DNA of 64,000 nt from assembly GCF_000170855.1 (NCBI RefSeq), contig NZ_ABCQ01000005.1, forward strand, positions 62,001 to 126,000, given 5' to 3'. The DNA comes from Moritella sp. PE36. Lineage in GTDB: Bacteria > Pseudomonadota > Gammaproteobacteria > Enterobacterales > Moritellaceae. Under the pieces are notes generated by a model. It did no database searches. It saw only the letters and a program-made list of their open reading frames with translations, and was not told the DNA's origin. The position numbers and the translations under genes were made by a program. Position 1 is the stretch's first letter, and the number at the start of each line of letters is the position of its first letter. Positions 1-7,640 of this stretch are shown one piece after another.

Positions 1-2
1 TC

Positions 3-446
3 GGCAGTAAAGCACCGATTCAATTGCTAACGACACCGACACAAGTTGCACAACCTGCGATGATTAAAGTGAAACAGCCGAAAGCTGACATTAAGCCTGT
101 TGTACCAGTATTAACGTTTGAGCAAGAGCTAGACAAACTAGAAAATGATGCACGCTTAAGTGGTCTATTACTACGTTTAGATAACAATGAAGTGTTAAAC
201 AGTGATGACCAAGATTATGTCGATCAAGGTGTGGAACGTCATGAATTCTTACTTGAAGAACTTGGCTATGCTGATGACGAAGAGTTTGAAGAAGATTACG
301 ACGAAGATGAGTGGGATGAAGCGATGATGGCTGAACTTGATGCTAAATCACTGCAAACTAATCATGAAAAATTATCGGAAGATGAGTTGTATGAACGTTT
401 CTTAGCAACAGAAAAAAAGTTGAAAAATAACGACAACGAGGGCTAA
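3..446 (+). CDS. yihI: YihI, Der GTPase-activating protein (5' end outside window)
   Basis: The reading frame is open to the left edge of the window. The first visible residues (GSKAPIQL) match the middle of E. coli YihI (GSKTPIPL), so the basic N-terminal third is missing and the TTG at 24 is not a real start. The visible part is a short helical region (ELDKLENDARLSGLLLRL) followed by a very acidic tail rich in Asp and Glu, as in YihI. The family stimulates the GTPase Der and slows late 50S ribosome assembly. The position before a DUF2489 gene and hemN agrees with the usual neighbourhood. Partial only because of the window edge. Confidence 0.88.
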   Translation, partial: GSKAPIQLLTTPTQVAQPAMIKVKQPKADIKPVVPVLTFEQELDKLENDARLSGLLLRLDNNEVLNSDDQDYVDQGVERHEFLLEELGYADDEEFEEDYDEDEWDEAMMAELDAKSLQTNHEKLSEDELYERFLATEKKLKNNDNEG

Positions 447-448
447 TA

Positions 449-910
449 ATGCAAGTAAGTTGGATGATTTTAATCGGCATTGGATGCCTGATCATTCTGG
501 CATTATCAATGTATGCAGGACGTTTATTGTATCGTGTAAAAGCGAAACAAGTGCAGCAGCTTAATCAACAAAACGAAGCCATTGCTGCACGTAAAGTCCG
601 TATCACTGAAAGTGTACAGATCATTGCCAAAGCAATGGGACGTGAAGAATGTGACCTATCTGAAGGCGCGATTCGTATTAGTAAGTTACTAGCGGCTATT
701 CCTGCGGCAGAACCGGTGGACTGGGCTCTGCAATATCCTGACTTACATGCGTTTTATGACAAAATAAAACACATGCCGATCATGGATGCTCGCAGTGAAC
801 TGTCAAAAAAAGCGCGTATGCAATTTGATTTAGATCGTTTTCGTTTCGAAGGTGAATATGCAGAGCGTGTGCAACAAGACGTAGCCCGCTTAACTACGTT
901 TGAATGTTAA
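449..910 (+). CDS. DUF2489 membrane-anchored protein
   Basis: This 153-residue protein starts two bases after the yihI stop with a GAGGG ribosome site inside the end of yihI, so the two are probably translated together. Residues about 4-24 form one hydrophobic membrane helix. The rest is a soluble helical domain with a coiled-coil-like stretch (VQQLNQQNEA) and the conserved-looking segment EECDLSEGAIRISKLL. I recognise it as the DUF2489 family found between yihI and hemN in Vibrio and relatives. The function is unknown. The topology suggests an inner-membrane protein with a cytoplasmic C-terminal domain. Confidence 0.8.
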   Translation: MQVSWMILIGIGCLIILALSMYAGRLLYRVKAKQVQQLNQQNEAIAARKVRITESVQIIAKAMGREECDLSEGAIRISKLLAAIPAAEPVDWALQYPDLHAFYDKIKHMPIMDARSELSKKARMQFDLDRFRFEGEYAERVQQDVARLTTFEC

Positions 911-1004
911 TTAATACTGATTTAATCGTTAGTATTATGATGTAAGACAAGCGGCATGATGTTTATTTTCGGCATACTGTCGTGAGTTGTCTTAGGGGAT
1001 GAAT

Positions 1005-2378
1005 ATGCTAAATCAAAAATTAGTCTGGGATCAGGCTATGATCGAAAAATATAATTACAGTGGTCCAAGATATACATCTTATCCAACCGCGTTGGAGTTT
1101 GATGAAACTTTTGGTTATCAAGACTTTCGCTTTGCTTGCGACGAGACGCCAGATAAGCCGTTGTCATTGTATGTGCATATTCCTTTCTGCCATAAGCTTT
1201 GTTATTACTGTGGTTGTAACAAGGTTATTACTCGCCATCGACATAAAGCCGATCAGTACCTTGATGTACTCGAGGCCGAGATCAAGCAACAAGCACCATT
1301 CTTCAAAAACCGTAATGTATCGCAATTACATTGGGGTGGTGGTACGCCAACATTTTTAACGCAGCCACAAATTCAACGTTTGATTGATGTGTTACGTGAC
1401 AGTTTTAATTTTGATGATGATGCTGAAATTTCGATTGAAGTTGACCCGCGTGAAATTGAACTGAGTACTATCGATTTATTAGCCGAAGTTGGCTTTAATC
1501 GTTTGAGTCTTGGTGTGCAAGATTTTGATAAAAAAGTGCAAATTGCAGTAAACCGTGAGCAGGATGAAGAATTTATCTTTGCGATCATCAAACGTGCACA
1601 CGAACTCGGCTTTAAATCGACCAATATTGATTTAATTTATGGCTTGCCACATCAAACCAAAGCAACCTTTCATAAAACCTTAGAACGTGTGCTTGATTTA
1701 GATCCGGCCCGTTTAACTGTGTTTAATTATGCGCATTTACCAAGCTTGTTTGCTGGTCAGCGTAAAATGAAAGAAGAAGATATGCCATCAGCTTCTGATC
1801 GCTTAGCAATTTTAGAAGATTCGATTGCATTTTTAACTGACAACGGTTATCAATTTATCGGTATGGATCATTTTGCAAAACCAGATGATGAGTTAGCGGT
1901 TGCACAGCGCAACGGCATATTACACCGTAATTTCCAAGGTTATACCACCCAAGGTGAAAGTGACTTATTGGGTTTAGGTGTATCATCAATTAGCCAAATT
2001 GGTAATGCCTATTCGCAAAACCAAAAAGAGCTGAAAAAATATTATAAGCAAGTGGACGAACTTGGTCATGCGCAATGGCGTGGCGTTGGTTTGAATGAAG
2101 ATGACTCTATTCGTCGTGCTGTGATCAAGCAATTGATGTGTAATTTTGAGCTGGATATGGACAAAATTGCAGAGACGTTCAACCTTGATTTTGCCACTTA
2201 CTTTGCTGAAGACATGGCATTATTACAAACCTTCATTAACGATGAATTGGTTATTATTGAAGGTAATATGCTACAAGTAGCCCCGAAAGGTAAACTACTG
2301 ATCCGCAATATTTGCATGTGTTTCGATGTGTATTTACGTCAACGTGCACGTCAGCAACAGTTTTCCCGTGTGATCTAA
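1005..2378 (+). CDS. hemN: Oxygen-independent coproporphyrinogen III oxidase HemN
   Basis: HemN is a radical SAM enzyme that decarboxylates coproporphyrinogen III to protoporphyrinogen IX without oxygen, in haem synthesis. The protein has the N-terminal KYNYSGPRYTSYPTA signature, the cluster motif CHKLCYYC (CxxxCxxC) near residue 60, the glycine-rich GGGTPTF segment and a HemN C-terminal domain, at normal length (about 457 residues). I chose the ATG at 1005 rather than 999 because AGGGG at 994-998 is well spaced only for 1005. It is monocistronic, with a strong terminator 27 bases after the stop. An anaerobic enzyme fits the tetrathionate respiration genes elsewhere in the window. Confidence 0.97.
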   Translation: MLNQKLVWDQAMIEKYNYSGPRYTSYPTALEFDETFGYQDFRFACDETPDKPLSLYVHIPFCHKLCYYCGCNKVITRHRHKADQYLDVLEAEIKQQAPFFKNRNVSQLHWGGGTPTFLTQPQIQRLIDVLRDSFNFDDDAEISIEVDPREIELSTIDLLAEVGFNRLSLGVQDFDKKVQIAVNREQDEEFIFAIIKRAHELGFKSTNIDLIYGLPHQTKATFHKTLERVLDLDPARLTVFNYAHLPSLFAGQRKMKEEDMPSASDRLAILEDSIAFLTDNGYQFIGMDHFAKPDDELAVAQRNGILHRNFQGYTTQGESDLLGLGVSSISQIGNAYSQNQKELKKYYKQVDELGHAQWRGVGLNEDDSIRRAVIKQLMCNFELDMDKIAETFNLDFATYFAEDMALLQTFINDELVIIEGNMLQVAPKGKLLIRNICMCFDVYLRQRARQQQFSRVI

Positions 2379-2405
2379 TTTTGTCGTTCGACATGCGTTA
2401 ATATT

Positions 2406-2428
2406 AAGGCACCTGAGGGTGCCTTTTT
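2406..2428 (+). terminator. Rho-independent terminator of hemN
   Basis: Eight-base perfect stem AAGGCACC / GGTGCCTT with loop TGAG, followed by a run of T, 27 bases after the hemN stop. Confidence 0.92.
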
Positions 2429-2531
2429 AATGTCTGGGGGGTTATGATTATTGTCGTTTTAAGGAAAATAGTACTCTCGACTTTCTGACTATTAAGTTAA
2501 TATTAGCGACTTGATTTCATAGAAGATTAAT

Positions 2532-2551
2532 ATACATACCTTGGTATGTAT
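2532..2551. promoter_or_regulatory. Perfect palindrome upstream of the HAD gene
   Basis: ATACATACC-TT-GGTATGTAT is a perfect inverted repeat with nine-base arms, about 80 bases before the likely start of the HAD-like gene. It has no T run, so it is not a terminator. The shape and base content resemble TetR-family operators, but no regulator gene lies next to it. The link to the downstream gene is inferred from position only. Confidence 0.45.
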
Positions 2552-2632
2552 GTAATATTGTTCTTCGATAACATTATCTTATTTTATATAACGATTAATG
2601 ATATAAATGATCACAAAAATGGAAGTACGCCT

Positions 2633-3238
2633 ATGAAAGCGATAGTCATTGATATTGATGATACGGTATTAGATTTTGGTTCTCGGTTGCGCGAGTTTGT
2701 TAATCATCAATATGATAAACAAGTGACTGGTAAACCATTGGCATGGGATTTATGCGAATGGTTGGGTATTAAAGAAGGTCAAGACGTTACAATATTAAAA
2801 GAGTTTGCATCAAGCTGGCAATTTGGCGCATTGGACGCGTTGCCTGGAGCGTCTCGAATCCTGACAAAATTAACGCAAGAAGGTTATGATATCTTCTGCA
2901 TTACCGCGTGTAGTCGTGACCCGCAAGTGGAAGCATTGCGTCGTGCTAATATGTATCATTGCTTTGGAAATATATTTCAGGAAATTTTCTTTGTTGAATT
3001 TGGTGAGTCAAAAGCGACTTACTTAAATAAAATTAAAGAAACGCACGAGATCCATGCTTTTGTGGATGATAAATATGCCAATTTAGTGGACGCGGAAAAT
3101 GCCGGTATTGAGCACTGTATTATGATAAAACAACCGCATAATAAAGTGTTTAGAGATAAAATTACTTGTGCGCACGATTGGTATGAAATTTCTTATATCA
3201 TTCAAACATGGCATGAAAAAACATGGTCGGTACAATAA
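2633..3238 (+). CDS. HAD-superfamily hydrolase, 5'-nucleotidase-like
   Basis: The N-terminus MKAIVIDIDDTVLDFG carries HAD motif I (DIDDT: nucleophile Asp and general acid Asp), the residues around ITACSRDP fit motif II, and HAFVDDKYANL fits the acidic motif IV that binds magnesium. At 201 residues with a helical cap it resembles small 5'(3')-deoxyribonucleotidase-like HADs. The open frame extends upstream to 2546, but the ATG at 2633 follows a GGAAG ribosome site and begins exactly at the HAD fold, so I use it. The substrate cannot be named. It stands alone between hemN and the DeoR-family gene. Confidence 0.72.
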   Translation: MKAIVIDIDDTVLDFGSRLREFVNHQYDKQVTGKPLAWDLCEWLGIKEGQDVTILKEFASSWQFGALDALPGASRILTKLTQEGYDIFCITACSRDPQVEALRRANMYHCFGNIFQEIFFVEFGESKATYLNKIKETHEIHAFVDDKYANLVDAENAGIEHCIMIKQPHNKVFRDKITCAHDWYEISYIIQTWHEKTWSVQ

Positions 3239-3387
3239 GCTAAACTTAGTATTAGCGATGAAGCTCTCAGATATGCTATGTATTTGAGTTTTTCAATTTG
3301 TAGTTTTAATTAGTACTTATGACTTTCAGGTGAAAGTGGTACTATCTATTTAATAGGTAACTTAAATTGTGTGGGATATGAGCAATC

Positions 3388-4125
3388 ATGCAGCAACGAC
3401 ATACTGATATTATTAATCTTGTAAATGAAAAGGGACGTGCTTCTGTTGGCGAAATGTCGACTAAGCTGGGTGTTTCAGAGGTTACGATCCGTCATGATCT
3501 GAACAAGTTAGAAAAAGAAGGGTTCATCCGTCGTGTTCATGGTGGTGCTACACCACATAATACCGATAACGTGTCTCATCGTATTACGGTAAATTATGAG
3601 CACAAGCGTAAAATGGCAATGTGTGCAGCAAGCCTTGTTGAACATGGTGAAACCATAATGATTGAAGGCGGTAGTGCGAATGCATTACTGGCAAAAGAAT
3701 TAGGTAAACGTAGTGATGTTACTATTATTACACCAAGTAGTTACATTGCCCATTTAATGAAAGAAACCGATGTGAAGATCATCGTGTTAGGTGGTCTTTA
3801 CCAACATGAAAGTGAAAGCATGGTCGGTACCTTGACGCGTCTTTGTATCAAACATACTCACTTTACCAAAGCCTTCTTAGGCATCGATGGTCTGCATCCA
3901 AATACTGGCTTTACCAGTCGTAATATGATGCGTGCTGATGTTGGTGTGGCTATTTTAGAGAAAGGTGCACAAAATATTGTTATCACTGACTCTTCTAAAT
4001 TTGGTCAAGTTCACAATACGCCATTATATCAATTCGAGCAGGTTGATATGGTCATTACTGACGAAGATGCGTCGTTAGAATATGTACATCTATTAGAAAA
4101 ACATAACATTAAAGTCGTAAAATAA
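3388..4125 (+). CDS. yciT: DeoR-family transcriptional regulator, YciT type
   Basis: A 245-residue DeoR/GlpR-type regulator: winged helix at residues 1-57 (ASVGEMSTKLGVSEVTIRHDLNKLEKEGFIRR) and a sugar-phosphate-isomerase-like sensor domain behind it. It matches my recollection of E. coli YciT along its length (SEVTIR.DLN.LEK, NALLAKELG, VTIIT.SSYIAHL, SESMVG.LTR.CI, GFTSRNMMR.DV), which is closer than to sugar-operon DeoR proteins. In E. coli YciT is linked to osmotic response. The ligand and targets here are unknown. The next gene downstream has its own Zur-like operators and is probably a separate unit. Confidence 0.85.
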   Translation: MQQRHTDIINLVNEKGRASVGEMSTKLGVSEVTIRHDLNKLEKEGFIRRVHGGATPHNTDNVSHRITVNYEHKRKMAMCAASLVEHGETIMIEGGSANALLAKELGKRSDVTIITPSSYIAHLMKETDVKIIVLGGLYQHESESMVGTLTRLCIKHTHFTKAFLGIDGLHPNTGFTSRNMMRADVGVAILEKGAQNIVITDSSKFGQVHNTPLYQFEQVDMVITDEDASLEYVHLLEKHNIKVVK

Positions 4126-4161
4126 TTTTCCTCTACGGCTGATTTAAACTATGTTTTATCA

Positions 4162-4204
4162 ATGCCAGCCAGAATTGTTATAATATAACAATTCTGGCTG
4201 GCAT
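4162..4204. promoter_or_regulatory. 43-bp palindrome containing a Zur-like box
   Basis: Two perfect 19-base arms (4162-4180 and 4186-4204) surround a five-base centre. The middle, TGTTATAATATAACA at 4176-4190, equals the core of the gammaproteobacterial Zur operator as I know it. The outer arms (GCCAGCC / GGCTGGC) make the palindrome long enough to form a stable RNA hairpin after yciT, so it may also help end yciT transcription, though no T run follows. Confidence 0.7.
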
Positions 4205-4219
4205 CCGTCACGACTGTTA

Positions 4220-4234
4220 TGTTATATTATAACA
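4220..4234. promoter_or_regulatory. Second Zur-like box, close to the transporter start
   Basis: TGTTATATTATAACA is the exact reverse complement of the core in the preceding palindrome (4176-4190) and ends 28 bases before the ATG of the transporter. Two perfect copies of a 15-base operator core in front of one gene make zinc-dependent repression by a Zur protein the simplest reading. An extra TGTTAT half site overlaps at 4215-4220. Confidence 0.7.
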
Positions 4235-4262
4235 CCTGTTTTACTGACCTCGTGTTTATACC

Positions 4263-6473
4263 ATGTCTTTACTTTTATTTCTGAGCATTGCGACGCTCTT
4301 CCTTGGCCCTTATTTATGTAAATTTGTCGGCTCTAAATCTGATCGTTTTGCTTTCTTTGATAGTTTTATCTTTGTTTCCATTGGCGGGTTGGTGTTATTC
4401 CATATCTTGCCTGAGTTACTGGAAACTGGGGGTATTGCCGTTCTTGGGCTCATGTTAGTCGGCTTATTCGGCCCTGGTATGGTGGAAAAAGTATTCCATA
4501 AAGTCGCCAAACAAACCCATTCTGTCACCTTGATATTAGGCGTGTTCGGTCTCGTCTTACACGCGCTCACCGATGGTGGTGCGCTGGCTATTGAAGATGA
4601 TCAAACGGCTTATTTATTAGCAATCGGAGTGGTACTGCATCGTTTTCCCGTTGGCCTTACCGTATGGTGGCTGTTACGTCCGCATTATGGCAGAGCCTTA
4701 CCGCTAGCGGTATTAACGGCGATGTCAGTGGCCACTGTTGCTGGTACTTGGCTAGGTGGAGAACTGATTGCACATGATAGTGGTAACTGGTTGATCTGGT
4801 TCCAAGCGTTAGTGATGGGTTCGATTTTACATGTGGTATTTCACCAGCCGTATAAACAAGATCACGGGAAAGAAACGCAACGTGATAAATTTGCCGCTGG
4901 TACCGGGAGTTTAATTGGCGCTGCTTGTTTGCTGGCTGTGTTACTGCCACATTGGCTAGGTTATGCGCCACATGATCACGACTCGGAAGACGTGATAGTT
5001 GTATCACAAACGACGATATCACAAATGGCGGTTTCATCTGAGTTACACGTTGATGACCATGCAGGACATGATGACCATTTGGGACACGATGACCATGTGG
5101 AACACGATGACCATGTGGAACACGATGACCATGTGGAACACGATGACCATGTGGAACACGATGACCATGCAGGACAGGATAACCATGTAGGACATGATGA
5201 CCACGCAGGACATGATGACCATGTGGGACATGATGACCACGCAGGACATGATGACCATGTGGGACATGATAACCATGTAGGACATGATGACCACGCAGGA
5301 CATGATGACCATGTGGGACATGATGACCATGCAGGACATGATGACCATGCGGGACACGATGACCATGAGGGACACGATGACCATGCGGGACATGATGACC
5401 TTGCAGGACAAGCACACGGTAGTGAAACGGCAGAGACCTTACTACGCTTCGTGAGTTTGTCGTTGCATGCTGCACCGGCGTTATTAGTTGCTTACATCCT
5501 GACGTGGCTGATTAACTTTGTGAAACCAGCGTTCAACATGGTTGGTCAATTACGCAGTACAAGTTCAGTGGCTGGAGCATTGAAAGGGACCTTGATCGGG
5601 TTACCCCTACCGATTTGCATACCCGATGCCTCGGGTATGTATAAACAATTGATTAAAGCGGGTTGTGGTTCTGCATTAGCCGTTTCATTCTTGGTGGCAT
5701 CACCTGTGCTTGGGTTTGATGCATTACTTATTTCACTGCCGTTATTAGGCGTTGAATGGGTTGGTATTCGTTTAGTGATGGCGATTATTTTAGCCGTGAC
5801 GCTGGGGTTATTGATTGGGGTATTGTTTAAGAAACATGATTTAAACACCGATACGAGTGCCACACCAGAACAGCTAAAACAATCAACATCGCGCTTGAAG
5901 CATGCCTTTGAACACGGTTTTGCCCATTTAATTGATCACACCGCGCCTTGGGTGTTGTTTGGATTAATTGCCGCGGCCACATTTACCCCGACAATTGGTT
6001 GGCAGTTCTTACAGCAAGAACCTTGGTTGCAAGTGGTGCTCGCTATTATGATTGCATTACCCTTCCATTTCTGTGCCACGGGTATTACCCCAGTATTAGC
6101 GATTATGCTAATTGCAGGTGTATCACCCGGTGCAGTTGTGGCCTTCAGTCTCGTTGGACCAACACTTAACCTCGATTTGTATCGCTTCATTAAAGATAAT
6201 CAAGGTAAGCACATCGCAGTCGCGGTGGTGATGGCTATTGTGACTGTCGCCTTGTTATTAGGTCTGGGGATTATGTATTGGGTACCTGAATTGCCTAAGC
6301 CTTGGTTAACGTTAGCACCGCATTGGCAAGATGATTGGTGGCGTTATGTCAGTTTAGTAATTGTGACGGTGTTATTTGCGATTAGTATTTTACGTCGTGG
6401 TGCACGTAGCTTTATGCTGGAATTAGTACCGCATAGTTTTAGAAGTGCCAAACCACATCACCATCATCACTAG
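4263..6473 (+). CDS. ZIP-like / His-repeat / COG0701-permease fusion metal transporter
   Basis: A 736-residue membrane protein in three parts. Residues 1-235 are a hydrophobic domain with ZIP-like motifs: HALTDGGALA (as in ZIP helix 4) and AIGVVLHRFPVGLTV (as in ZIP helix 5, with the usual Glu replaced). Residues about 264-383 are 20 copies of a DDHxxH unit. Residues about 395-700 match the COG0701 permease family (ArsP, SO_0444): TLIGLPLPICIPDASG occupies the place of the family CSCG motif, and FCATGITP with GVSPGAVVAFSLVGPT matches its second signature. The C-terminus ends in five His. Two Zur-like boxes precede the gene, so zinc is the likely substrate and uptake or storage at low zinc the likely role. 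Direction of transport is not proven. No good ribosome site is visible before the ATG. Confidence 0.78.
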   Translation: MSLLLFLSIATLFLGPYLCKFVGSKSDRFAFFDSFIFVSIGGLVLFHILPELLETGGIAVLGLMLVGLFGPGMVEKVFHKVAKQTHSVTLILGVFGLVLHALTDGGALAIEDDQTAYLLAIGVVLHRFPVGLTVWWLLRPHYGRALPLAVLTAMSVATVAGTWLGGELIAHDSGNWLIWFQALVMGSILHVVFHQPYKQDHGKETQRDKFAAGTGSLIGAACLLAVLLPHWLGYAPHDHDSEDVIVVSQTTISQMAVSSELHVDDHAGHDDHLGHDDHVEHDDHVEHDDHVEHDDHVEHDDHAGQDNHVGHDDHAGHDDHVGHDDHAGHDDHVGHDNHVGHDDHAGHDDHVGHDDHAGHDDHAGHDDHEGHDDHAGHDDLAGQAHGSETAETLLRFVSLSLHAAPALLVAYILTWLINFVKPAFNMVGQLRSTSSVAGALKGTLIGLPLPICIPDASGMYKQLIKAGCGSALAVSFLVASPVLGFDALLISLPLLGVEWVGIRLVMAIILAVTLGLLIGVLFKKHDLNTDTSATPEQLKQSTSRLKHAFEHGFAHLIDHTAPWVLFGLIAAATFTPTIGWQFLQQEPWLQVVLAIMIALPFHFCATGITPVLAIMLIAGVSPGAVVAFSLVGPTLNLDLYRFIKDNQGKHIAVAVVMAIVTVALLLGLGIMYWVPELPKPWLTLAPHWQDDWWRYVSLVIVTVLFAISILRRGARSFMLELVPHSFRSAKPHHHHH
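5052..5411 (+). repeat. 20 tandem 18-bp units encoding DDHxxH
   Basis: Exactly 20 in-frame units of 18 bases, from GAT-GAC-CAT onward. Units 3-6 encode the DDHVEH version and are nearly identical at DNA level, pointing to recent expansion; later units alternate DDHAGH and DDHVGH. The final unit is DDLAGQ. Because the unit is a multiple of three, copy-number change would alter the length of the metal-binding loop without breaking the frame. Confidence 0.95.
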
Positions 6474-6664
6474 ATTGTAATATCAATCTTGTTTCTACGA
6501 GCATTACGTCGATTATTCAAACGACGCTCGTAACGGGAACAGTGATTTGATTGACGTTGCCGCCGTTCATGGCGGTGACGTTGCTCCATGATAAACTCAC
6601 CTGCTATTTCTATCGTGTCGATGACATTGATTTCTTGATTTACAGCGTCTTGCTTTGCGTCCAT
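6470..6664 (-). CDS. Small basic hypothetical protein
   Basis: A possible 64-residue protein read toward the transporter; the two stop codons overlap. The first half is acidic and aliphatic (EINVIDTIEIAGEFI), the second very rich in Arg, Asn and His (RHRHERRQRQ, RRLNNRRNARRN), which could bind nucleic acid. A modest AGTAGG ribosome site lies about seven bases before the ATG. I do not recognise a family. The unusual composition could also be chance reading of non-coding DNA. Confidence 0.4.
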   Translation of the reverse strand: MDAKQDAVNQEINVIDTIEIAGEFIMEQRHRHERRQRQSNHCSRYERRLNNRRNARRNKIDITI

Positions 6665-6799
6665 GCTTGGCCTACTTGTTATGCGATAGAAATAGCGACT
6701 TGTTAACGCTCGATTTTACGTCTTAACTTCAAGCTTACGGTTTTTATATTTGCAAGGTTAAATCAGTTCTGGTTTACTAAGATTAGTATAATTAAGTGT

Positions 6800-6827
6800 A
6801 AATTTAGTACCAATTATTGGTAAATTT
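6800..6827. promoter_or_regulatory. Interrupted palindrome before the PilZ gene
   Basis: AAATTT-agt-ACCAAT-t-ATTGGT-AAATTT is a two-part inverted repeat centred at 6815, about 60 bases before the PilZ start. It could be an operator. No matching regulator is adjacent. Confidence 0.3.
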
Positions 6828-6876
6828 TGTATGGCGGATAAGGATATTTGTATGCAAAAGCATAAAAGGTTATGTA

Positions 6877-7503
6877 ATGCCAAAAAAAGTTAGCGATGTA
6901 TTAACCCAAGATGAACTCAATTTATTACAGGAAGTGATTGATAGTCAAGATGATGATGAGCATCACGATGTGTTTATATCGCATATATCTAAGCAGATGC
7001 TGAGCCGATTGACTGACTCTGACGATATTGTACTGGTGACATCGAATCAAAAGGAAGAGTTTCGTTTTCCGTTATATCTGGTAAGTGATGGTTTTCATGG
7101 TGAGCTAAAAGAGTTAGGACCACCGGATATTATTGATCATAACGGCAGTGAAGGACGTTACTGGCGGTTAGCTGATCCGCGAGGGGTAAAAATATTCGAC
7201 CCTCAAGGTGAAACATTACTTGGTGCGGTGATGAATATCTCAACGTCGGGTTTGTTTATGTTGTGCAGTGCGCAACAATTTTCGTCTATCGACTTTAATT
7301 TAAAGGATGGCGATAACCTGCGCTTTTATTTAAAGATCCCGCAGCGTGGTTTTCATTTGGTTGAAGCGAGAGTGGTGCGGATTGAAAATGAACATAATCA
7401 TGGCAAAGGGCTGGCGCTAAATTTTGATATTAACAATGAACTTGAGTTGATATTGCATGATTATATTATTGAACGCCATGATTCATCGAATGAATCAGAC
7501 TAG
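6877..7503 (+). CDS. PilZ-domain protein
   Basis: The C-terminal half carries a PilZ-like domain: an Arg pair in YWRLADPRG, the GAVMNISTSGLFM segment (matching the (D/N)xSxxG motif) and a closing strand ARVVRIENE...GKGLALNFD. PilZ domains bind cyclic di-GMP, though the Arg spacing here is RxxxxR rather than the usual RxxxR, so binding should not be assumed. The N-terminal half (residues 1-85) is an acidic, helical YcgR-like or unassigned domain. I use the ATG at 6877, preceded by AAAGG at seven bases, not the upstream GTG/ATG codons. It is a single gene converging with glnG. Confidence 0.75.
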   Translation: MPKKVSDVLTQDELNLLQEVIDSQDDDEHHDVFISHISKQMLSRLTDSDDIVLVTSNQKEEFRFPLYLVSDGFHGELKELGPPDIIDHNGSEGRYWRLADPRGVKIFDPQGETLLGAVMNISTSGLFMLCSAQQFSSIDFNLKDGDNLRFYLKIPQRGFHLVEARVVRIENEHNHGKGLALNFDINNELELILHDYIIERHDSSNESD

Positions 7504-7538
7504 TAGCTAATTGCAGTCAATTAACTGCGATAAGAATG

Positions 7539-7605
7539 ATTAGTAGCCCTCATCATCAGTGCATGCTCACGCTGTAAAATCGAGAGATGATGACGGGGCT
7601 AATTA
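7539..7605. terminator. Imperfect long hairpin between PilZ gene and glnG
   Basis: TTAGTAGCCCTCATCATC and GATGATGACGGGGCTAA are near-complementary arms around about 28 bases. Lying between two convergent genes, it is probably a shared transcription end. No strong T run is present. Confidence 0.45.
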
Positions 7606-7640
7606 ACGCTATCTATTAAGGTTATTTATTAACGATATAA

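Noticed and set aside
5052-5411. Regular short repeats considered as a CRISPR array
   Set aside because: Units are contiguous, without spacers, and code in frame for DDHxxH within a clear membrane protein.
4657-5475. Long minus-strand frames rich in His-Gly-Val and Met-Val-Ile across the transporter gene
   Set aside because: They mirror the 18-base repeat on the opposite strand; repeats of this kind keep several frames open. No ribosome site and no family match.
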